From: Ctena decussata
Lineage: Eukaryota; Mollusca; Bivalvia; Lucinida; Lucinidae
NCBI GenBank assembly: GCA_963989385.1
Contig: OZ022508.1
Span: 30,588,166-30,652,165, forward strand
Length of the DNA: 64,000 nucleotides
Direction of reading: 5' to 3'
This document shows, piece after piece, positions 57,165 through 64,000 of the stretch; positions within the stretch are counted from its first letter, which is position 1, and every line of letters begins with the position of its first letter. A program made the translations under genes and the position numbers. The notes beneath the pieces are model-generated. The model ran no database searches, had not been told where the DNA came from, and worked only from the letters and a program-made list of their open reading frames with translations.

Positions 57165-57797
57165 AATAGGCCGACATGGCCTGTTCCACGATACAACAAC
57201 TCATTCTCCCTATGTATACTAAGTTTAAAGATTCATACTTGAATAGTTCCAGAGATGACTGTTATACAATTTTACCTTGAACAGGCAGTAAAAACGGACA
57301 TAAAAAGAGAAAAATATGAGCCATTAGCAGGACCTAGCTTGAATAGTTATGTCAATCATAAAAAAAACTCTGTCAAAAATTTTCAATGTAAACATGCGAA
57401 ATATGGAAAGAAAGAAAATGGATAAATAGAAGAATAGGGGCAATGAGTCTAATTCTCAATCCCACGATACAAGCACTCATCTCCCATGTGTATACCAAGT
57501 TTGAAGACCCTAGCTTGCACAGTTCCTGATAAAACACACACAAATTTAACTTGAAAAGACAGAAAAAATGGACAGAGAAAGAGAAGAGTAAAAGCAATGA
57601 GCCCGATTTTCAATCTCACGATACACCAACTCATTGTTCATATGCATATTATGTTTGAAGACTCTATCATTTATTATTAATTCCTGAGAAAACTGTGACA
57701 CAAATTTTCATACAAAAAAATAATCTTACGGCATTAAGGAATTACAGATAGACCAAATCCAGTATAGCCCCACTTTTTTAAAGCGGGGCTATAATAA
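57165..57797 (+). mobile_element. Pearl/HINE-like element, family 3
   Basis: 5' mini-hairpin AGGCCGACATGGCCT near 57169; two to three core units (CACGATACA...CAACTCAT, then CCAAGTTTGAAGACCCTAG, then AGTTCCTGA); 3' hairpin TATAGCCCCACTTTTTTAAA then GCGGGGCTATA at 57763-57793. The layout matches the other pearl-type elements, but the split inverse of the 3' hairpin is not evident at the 5' end. Confidence 0.6.
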
Positions 57798-58100
57798 TTT
57801 TTCTAAGGTCAGTTAATTCCGTGTTTAGATGAAATCTGTTAAATTCTTCACCTTCAATACGACAAGGATGTCGTTTTGTCATGAACTTAAGAGACCCTTA
57901 TTCGCTGATAGAGTCAACGGAGTTTTGTTCTTCATTCGATATTCCCTGTGCTGAAGACGTGACTTATTAAGAACAATCATCGTCGACTAATTAGCTCATT
58001 CATAATTCATCTGGTCCTTATTACTTGTAAATTATTGAGAAGATAGCGATCTTTTTAAACATGACAGACAGTCAGTCTCTTTTAGGAATGCTGTTTTTAG
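57798..58100. other. No recognised feature
   Basis: Short spacer. Confidence 0.35.
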
Positions 58101-58102
58101 AC

Positions 58103-58309
58103 TGAGCCACGATATGACAAAACCGTGCACCTAGCAAAGACTCAGATCAGCCAGTCTGATCAGACTCTTCACTGTCCCCATGGAGCTAGCTTAGACCCTT
58201 AGCTACCCACAGCGAAGACTCCGATCAGACTTGGTTGTTTCCCAGGCTTATCTGAGTACTCGCTGGGCGCACATGCCACTTTGTTAGTTCTGCACGGTGA
58301 CGCGGCTCA
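58103..58309. mobile_element. Palindromic MITE GAGCCGCGACACGA, copy 7
   Basis: Worn copy with internal deletions: GAGCCACGATATGACAAAAC at the left, GTGACGCGGCTC at the right. Confidence 0.85.
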
Positions 58310-58860
58310 ATTATGTGACCTGATATTGATCCGGTTGTGCACATGCACAGTGGATCAGAGCATGCGGAGTTTGTCCTGAACACTCGAACAGCGGATATTT
58401 TTTGACTAGGATACAAACATGAACAGCCGGTATGATCCGTGAGCTTTATCAGAAAGTAAGACCAAATTATTTTTATAAACACTAAAACTGCTGAGACTGA
58501 CAAATCTTACCAATTTTAAGATAAAGAGCCATTAGAAACAAGGAATATTTCAGAGACATGAAAATAGTACACTTGGTTTAATAGAGTCTGTTCAAATGCG
58601 GCATTAGAAAATGTCGGAGAAAAGGGAGAAAATTCATATAGCAAGTAAACACGCATCCCAATGGAATAGAGAACCATCCTCTTAACTTTTCTGTAAACTC
58701 TTAGAAAAAGCTAGTTCACAACCTTAATACTTTAATACATTTACAAGAATCTCAAGTGTCTGCTCTTTCGGAGGCTACAGAAACTTTTGGACTATGGATA
58801 TCTGTGCAAAATGTCTCATGCCGTGACACTATGATTCAAAGTCATCTGAAAGATTGACTT
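58310..58860. other. No recognised feature
   Basis: Spacer; ORFs of up to 92 codons overlap the MITE and carry no domain. Confidence 0.4.
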
Positions 58861-59050
58861 CGCATGAGGGTATCTCGTGGTATATGCACATTTGTGAGGA
58901 CTCGGATCAGCTTGCGCGTCAGCGCAGTCTGACTGGAGTCTTCCCTTTCGCATATATTGTCTATGAATCCTAGGAAATCTAAAGTGAAGGTAGGAACTCT
59001 AGCCGGCCTGTGCGGATGTGGAGGCCGCTTTGGGTGTTTCCTACGTGCCC
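58860..59050. repeat. Possible worn MITE
   Basis: GGATCAGCTTGCGCGTCAGC, GCAGTCTGACTGGAGTCTTC and TTTCGCATATATTG resemble a bivalve MITE type; termini not resolved. Confidence 0.35.
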
Positions 59051-59217
59051 ATATCTTGAGCCCCCCTTTCATGCGACGCCATTCAAATTTATGGTTTGGG
59101 AGACATATTCTAAATAAGTCAACGACTTACTGCTGTATTCTTTCATACTGTATGTTTGCATGTTATAAAAGATTGCTATATGTATGCACAAAGTTACCAA
59201 TTTTGATAAAAATTATG

Positions 59218-59336
59218 TAAAAAAAACAACAAAAAAAAAAAAAACAAAAAAAAAACAACAACAACAACAACAACAAAAAACGAACAAAACAAAAAATCAG
59301 AGAGGTTTATTCTTTTATTTATTTATTTATTTATTG
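59218..59336 (+). repeat. A-rich/CAA and (TTTA)n low-complexity tract
   Basis: Poly-A with CAACAACAACAA and then TTATTTATTTATTTATTTAT at 59314-59334. Confidence 0.95.
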
Positions 59337-59339
59337 CAA

Positions 59340-59840
59340 TTTGTCCGAGTATATGCATGACATCTTTTGCACACAAATCCTGATGACGTTGCAGTTTTTG
59401 TTCCTACAGCGCTCCTGGGCCTACAGAAATTGAAAATAAGAAAAGTGTGGCGACAGCAGAAGATTAATTCAAATCAGTATGGCAGCTTATGAAGAATGTC
59501 ATAGAGCCGGTCCAGATCAGAGGCCGAAGTTGGAATCCGACCAGAGTCTTTTGCTTGTCGTCCCTCAGTGAAATTCACATGAGAGATATTTTTGACTCAT
59601 TTGAACTGTCTAATATTGGTATTCAGACTGGACCATTTTCCACATTATTTCCGCTTGTCTGTTTTTTCAATTATTTCAAGTAAATATTTCGAGTTCTGTC
59701 CTTCTCTTTTGCAACAAAATTAAATCTGACTTTTATTAAAAATGACATAATAGGAATAAAGATCCACCATTACCCTAAATAAGCATCATACTTATTTTTT
59801 ATTACACGGTTTGCTTTGCTATATGCTTTTTCAGAATAGA
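59340..59840. other. No recognised feature
   Basis: A 64-codon ORF (59489-59683) shows no family motif. Confidence 0.4.
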
Positions 59841-59842
59841 AA

Positions 59843-60080
59843 TGAGCCGCGACACGACAAATCCAACAATGTGGTTGTGCGGCAAGCGCAGACTCAGATC
59901 AGCCTGGGCATCCGCCCAGTCTGATCAGATTCTTCGCTGTCCGAATGGAGGTAGCTTAGACCCTTGGCTATCCTTTGAGCACTTAACAAAGAGCCTGGTA
60001 AAAATGGGCGGATGCCCAGGCTGATCTGAATCTGCGCTGGGCGCACAACTACATTGTTGGTTTTGTCGTGTCACGCCTCA
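59843..60080. mobile_element. Palindromic MITE GAGCCGCGACACGA, copy 8
   Basis: GAGCCGCGACACGACAAATC at the left, inverse of GTCGTGTCACGCCTC at the right; central ACCCTTGGCTATCC. Confidence 0.92.
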
Positions 60081-60159
60081 TTAAATGATGTCTAGAGCAA
60101 CAGTATGTATACAAGGTAGTCAAGGTACGAACGTACGTCACCAGCACGTGCTAATAACA

Positions 60160-60300
60160 GTTGGTCTTTGGTTGTTTGGGGTTTAACGGCTTCCAGTCTA
60201 TAGCTGGCGGACTCAGAGAGAGGATGCCAGAGAGAAAGACAAGTGAAAGTGTAAGCGCAGTAGGCTCTTGTCTTACTATTACCCAAATTAGCAGGATGCC
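60160..60300 (-). repeat. SINE/LINE 3' end fragment
   Basis: Minus strand ends GCCGTTAAACCCCAAACAAC, the retroposon tail type seen elsewhere in the window. No A/B boxes found. Confidence 0.5.
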
Positions 60301-60463
60301 CAGACTCAGAAAATAAATTATACATCAGGTCTTGCAAGGCCGATTTCTATGTCGTAAAAAGCAGTTACTCCGTTCGAATGGTATTTATCTGAAGCAATTG
60401 ACACTAGTATATGAAATGAAGCCATTTACCAAGACACGTCGGAAAACTGTGTTATATTGACAT

Positions 60464-60697
60464 AATAGGCTTCCTTACAAGCCTTTTAAAACCCTTTTGT
60501 CTTATGTATTATGTATTTTGTATTATATTTTAGGTAGTACGTATTATGCCTTACATATTATGTATTTTGTGTTGATTATTTTGTATTATGACATAATACG
60601 TAAGACATAATACAAAATACGTAATGCATAATACGTAATAGCCAATGCTATGTAAGGCAAAATGGCCTTAAAATAGGCTAATAAGGAAGCCTGTTAT
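60464..60697. mobile_element. Palindromic AT-rich MITE
   Basis: AATAGGCTTCCTTACAAGCC at the left, inverse of GGCTAATAAGGAAGCCTGTT at the right. The interior is a mosaic of TACGTATTATG/CATAATACGTA motifs, themselves palindromic. Confidence 0.75.
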
Positions 60698-61034
60698 TGC
60701 ATGATACGTTACTGTTACATTATACATAATACGCTATACATATTACAAAATGCCTAATACATAATACTTAGGACAATAGGCTGTGTGAGACCGCAATATT
60801 CACAGAACGCATTTTTCGCATGTGTGAGAAATGCGTTCGCATTTTTCACACGTGTGACAAATCCGGTCGCAATTTTCACAGAATTTGAACGCATTTTTCA
60901 CATATCTGTGAAATCTGCGTTTGGTATGTACCATGAAAACGTAATTTTCAAAACGCATGCAACACCCCTAAAATATGACAAAATATCACAAAAACGCATT
61001 TTTCACTTTTTGACATTTTTATAACCGTGTTATT

Positions 61035-61150
61035 ATGAAAGTTCTGAAAATCGTAGTGGACGAAAAAAAAAACAAAAAAAAAAACAAAAACAAAAAAAAA
61101 AAAAACAACAAAAAAAAAAAACGGCACAGTAAACCCCCCCCCACCACAAA
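61035..61150 (+). repeat. Poly-A/CAAAAA low-complexity tract
   Basis: A-runs broken by single C, ending in a C-run; yields a spurious Lys/Asn-rich frame. Confidence 0.95.
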
Positions 61151-61169
61151 AAAAAAGAAGACTGGAAAT

Positions 61170-61260
61170 TTGCTCTGCTCTTCCGCGCAGAAGGTCGCTG
61201 GTTCGAATCGCCAACCAGGCCAACGACTTAAAAACCCTCTCTGTCAATCCAGTAGCGAAC
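61170..61260 (+). repeat. tRNA-SINE head fragment
   Basis: B box GGTTCGAATCG at 61199-61209 preceded by CGCGCAGAAGGTCGCT; A-box region obscured. Confidence 0.45.
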
Positions 61261-61557
61261 TAGATACCTTTTTCGACTTAGGCCAGGTGAAAGGCAGTGA
61301 AAAGAGAGAGATAGAATCCGTCATTCGTATGCCGTGTCCTATATCATGTATATAGACACGTTGGATTCTAACACCAACTGCCCTACGGCCACACGGCTAT
61401 GGGAAACCTTTACTTTTGCATGTAAGTCTACTTTCGCGTTGCAAAACGCTTCTTAAAGGTCGACACAAGAATGAGGACGATAGGCTGAGCAACAGGTAAA
61501 ATATAGGCATTTTCCCCGAAAAAGGGGAGAGGGGTTTGAAGAAAGGAAATGTCCTTA

Positions 61558-61619
61558 GAATAACCACCGTGTCACTATTTAATTATGTTCTAACATTTAG
61601 GATGATACGGTGGTTATTG
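61558..61619. repeat. Hairpin, about 12-bp arms
   Basis: AATAACCACCGT and ACGGTGGTTATT, about 37-nt loop. Confidence 0.85.
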
Positions 61620-62695
61620 TAAAGACATTTTCTCTCCACACACCACTGCCCCACCCCCACCTTTTTGTTATCTATAATGATATGCCGTCGTTATGTCATG
61701 ACGTCGTGACAACAGTGTTTTAAATAACGTTCTTAGGGCAGCAGGAAAAAGTAAAAAGTAAAATAGAAATAGAGCAGAACACCATTGTGGTTTAAAGCAT
61801 TCTATATCACTGAGAAAGGGATTTACCCCCCCCCCCCCCAAAAAAAAAAATAGATGAAGAGTTAAAAAAAAATTTCAAGCAGTAAATTGTATGATTTATC
61901 TTCCCTTTTTGGAAAGTAATTTACCAGTAAATAATAATAAAGTCAAAAAGGTAGGTGTTAGGCTTGTCAAGAGTTCAATTATAGACTTCGTCGGCAATCG
62001 TGGAGATACATAGCTTCGTCATTGTCCGTCGGATCTGAAGTCTGAGATTTAATGCCTGACAAGTTATCTGTAAGTTTCAAGAAGCTAGGTTTGCCAGAAG
62101 CATCTCTCAGTTACAAGTCTACGGAATATTTCACTTGCCATAGCAACCAAAATCTCAAGCAACTGATTAAAGGACATATCATCGTTCCCCAGCCTTGTGA
62201 ATGCTATATATGAAATTTGGTCGTATTGACCCAGACGCTCAAAGATATATAGTAGCTCGAAGGTGTGGACAGACGACGCCAGGCGACGAACGATGGACAG
62301 CGGAGACCGCCTTTCCTAGAAACTCCCCAAGAGCCGAAGGCTCAGCGCAGCTGGGGCTAAAGCTCATAGTTGGAAAGTGGTAACTGATAATTCATTCTCA
62401 AGCTTCCCTTGTCGCATTTGTGAAAAGTGCGTTTCCATTAAAAATCGCTACAAAATCCGAACGCATTTGTCACATTGGCAAAATGTGACGAATATGACCG
62501 TATTCATCACACACGTGTGAAAAATGCGTTTTGTGAATATTGCGGTCTCTCAAGGCTGCCGTAGATATCACCCGTTGAGTCAGAACAATCAGGTTATTTT
62601 TTGCATAATGTACTGTACAAAAATAAAATGTTAAAATGCAAATACTACGATTTAAAGGCTGAAAATGAGACAGATGATTCTTAGAATGAAAATCC

Positions 62696-62795
62696 CAGCA
62701 GCACACACTACGTTGATTCCACGTTGAATCAATGTTGATTCCATACAATTACATTATTCAAAGTTGGTTCAATATTATGTTCCCACTGGAATGAC
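62696..62795. repeat. GTTGAATCAACG-type palindromic element, copy 3
   Basis: CCCAGCAGCACACACTACGT, CGTTGAATCAATGTTGATTC, GTTCCCACTGG. Worn centre. Confidence 0.75.
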
Positions 62796-62870
62796 TTTCA
62801 TTTGATATATTTTCTGAATAGAAAAATCAGCGGTTGTTAATATCAAAATATCTAAACCGGCAAGGGCGTA

Positions 62871-63087
62871 GCTACCTATACGGCAAATACGCAGGTGCGT
62901 ATTGAAATTTTGTCAAAATTGACAAAATTTCAAAACGCACCTGCATATTTGCTTGCTGAAAATTTATAAATTAGACCAGATTTCAATACCAATTGCCAAA
63001 GTGGCTGAAATACTAGCTTTCCCTTCAAGAAGTAGAGAATAAAACATGGTTGTGCGTATAAAGAAATTACCTCTAGTTACGCCGCTG
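62871..63087. mobile_element. hAT-like MITE
   Basis: Termini CAAGGGCGTAGCTA and CAGCGGCGTAACTA (right, inverted) resemble hAT termini of the CAGGGGCGTAGCTA type. Inner palindrome AAATTTTGTCAAAATTGACA. The expected 8-bp target duplication is not clean. Confidence 0.65.
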
Positions 63088-63089
63088 AA

Positions 63090-64000
63090 CCGTATAGTCT
63101 CATTTTTAGAATTTCAGAACAAATGAATAGGTACTTACATTGAAAATCTACATATGCTGTAGGAGGATGAGTCCTTTACTCAGTTTAATTATCCAATCAC
63201 TAAACAAACAATACACTGATATGTTAAATGTATTTTAAAGCATTTTATACACTATAGTGGTAACAGAAATTTCTTAATTTGTATCACTGCAATAATTCCA
63301 ATAAACCACCGACATAGACTTCTATTTATTATCCAACTGCAGGTTGATAAATCACACTGGCTCCCGCAGATGATATAGCAGAACAAAAATCACAGTTTCC
63401 ATTTATGGCATCTTTTAATTAACAAATGTCTAACTATCAGGGACACTACATCTTGTCCTCTACTCACAGCACAAATTGTCATGGAAACATAGAGAAGCTA
63501 TCGATCCACAAAATCGCTGCGAATAATAGGCCTTATAACAATGAAGAACTATCAATATGGAAGAGTGACTATTAAATAAAGCTGGGTCAGAAAGTACGTG
63601 AATTTTTATGGTGATACAATCCAACTTAAATTAAGCAAACACCAAAAGGATGATTAAAATGCGCTTTTAAGACAGGGGCTTGCTTAATATAGGTACATTT
63701 CAATGTGTTTGCCTTTTCCGGGGAATAAATACATGGTTGCTTAATACAGGTTGCTTGCTTAAAAGAGGTGGCTACTAAGACAGGTTTCAGTACTGTATTT
63801 AGAATTTCAAAACAAATTCAAAACATACCGACTGGAGACAGCTATTTCTGTACATTTGAAAGTTTGAGACAAATTCTAACAAGCCGTGTCAGTATGGAAG
63901 ATTGACTTTTTTAAAAAATAAATAAGTAATAAAACTTCGTCGCTGTCTGAATGCGTCTGAATTTTCTATCATATTGAAAATAGAAACTAGGAAGCGGGAA
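63090..64000. other. No recognised feature
   Basis: AT-rich; GCTTAATA(T/C)AGGT recurs three times near 63680-63760 without a clear element. Confidence 0.4.

Larger units (their letters stand above)
60784..62552. mobile_element. Unclassified TIR transposon, 1769 bp, 6-bp TSD
   Basis: TIRs TGTGAGACCGCAATATTCAC and TGAGAGACCGCAATATTCAC (right, inverted), continuing through AACGCATTTTTC for over 35 bp. Target duplication AGGCTG at 60778-60783 and 62553-62558. Subterminal copies of GAACGCATTTTTCACA and ACACGTGTGA at both ends (60800-60920, 62410-62530). The interior has low-complexity poly-A, a SINE-like B box (61198-61209), a hairpin (61558-61619) and no transposase. Non-autonomous derivative; superfamily not assigned. 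Confidence 0.88.

Noticed and set aside
61185..61240. tRNA gene with GGTTCGAATCG
   Set aside because: No matching acceptor or D arm; fits a SINE head.
61035..61355. 106-codon Lys/Asn-rich ORF
   Set aside because: Generated by a poly-A tract running into a SINE fragment.
63570..63800. MITE based on recurring GCTTAATACAGGT
   Set aside because: Direct motif recurrence only; no termini or inverted structure resolved.

Overview
The window is animal nuclear DNA, AT-rich and almost free of conventional genes. The repeat content points to a marine bivalve mollusc, possibly a venerid clam. The clues are pearl/HINE-like elements (tandem cores, GACGGACAG tracts and a 3' hairpin), tRNA-derived SINEs whose 3' ends read GGACGTTAAAC followed by short tandem tails, and eight copies of a long palindromic MITE beginning GAGCCGCGACACGA. 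I recognise no intact host gene, rRNA gene, functional tRNA gene or CRISPR array. The species assignment is inference.

Layout. 1-4.2 kb: a decayed RTE-like non-LTR retrotransposon, split by a 1.1-kb palindrome-ended insertion. 4.4-16.8 kb: an old direct duplication (copy A 4374-7280, copy B 10873-16810). A 2.3-kb pearl/HINE-like element lies between the copies, and copy B is inflated by a TSD-flanked retro-insertion, two MITEs and a second pearl-type element. 17-21 kb: a GA microsatellite, a 35-bp minisatellite, a near-perfect 59-bp palindrome and dispersed repeats. 21.2-24.3 kb: a large pearl-type element with a 180-bp core array whose 3' terminus occurs three times. 25-29.5 kb: fragments of three retrotransposon types and two DNA-transposon MITEs. 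30-34 kb: palindromic MITEs and GATATC-rich AT satellite. 35.0-36.1 kb: five units of a 206-bp satellite with a palindromic core. 36.7-46.0 kb: two very large CAGCTG-rich arrays (CTG-strand and CAG-strand blocks) flanking a 2.4-kb non-repetitive island that holds the longest ORF (174 codons).

46-64 kb: a Tc1/mariner-type MITE; a Harbinger/PIF transposon (49939-51413) with matched termini, a CAG target duplication, a Myb/SANT fragment on + and a HARBI1-like fragment on -, inserted in a 5S-rRNA-like repeat and itself carrying a SINE; many hairpins and MITEs; a foldback element with about 90-bp arms; a fourth pearl-type element; and a 1.77-kb TIR element (60784-62552) with a 6-bp target duplication.

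The genes do not form a pathway. The window is a record of nested transposition, tandem amplification and duplication, and insertion order can be read at several loci. The best leads are the Harbinger/5S/SINE nest, the pearl-type element with three termini, the CAGCTG arrays with an inverted 24-bp sequence outside them, the filled/empty site pair in the duplication, and two TIR elements I could not assign to a family.
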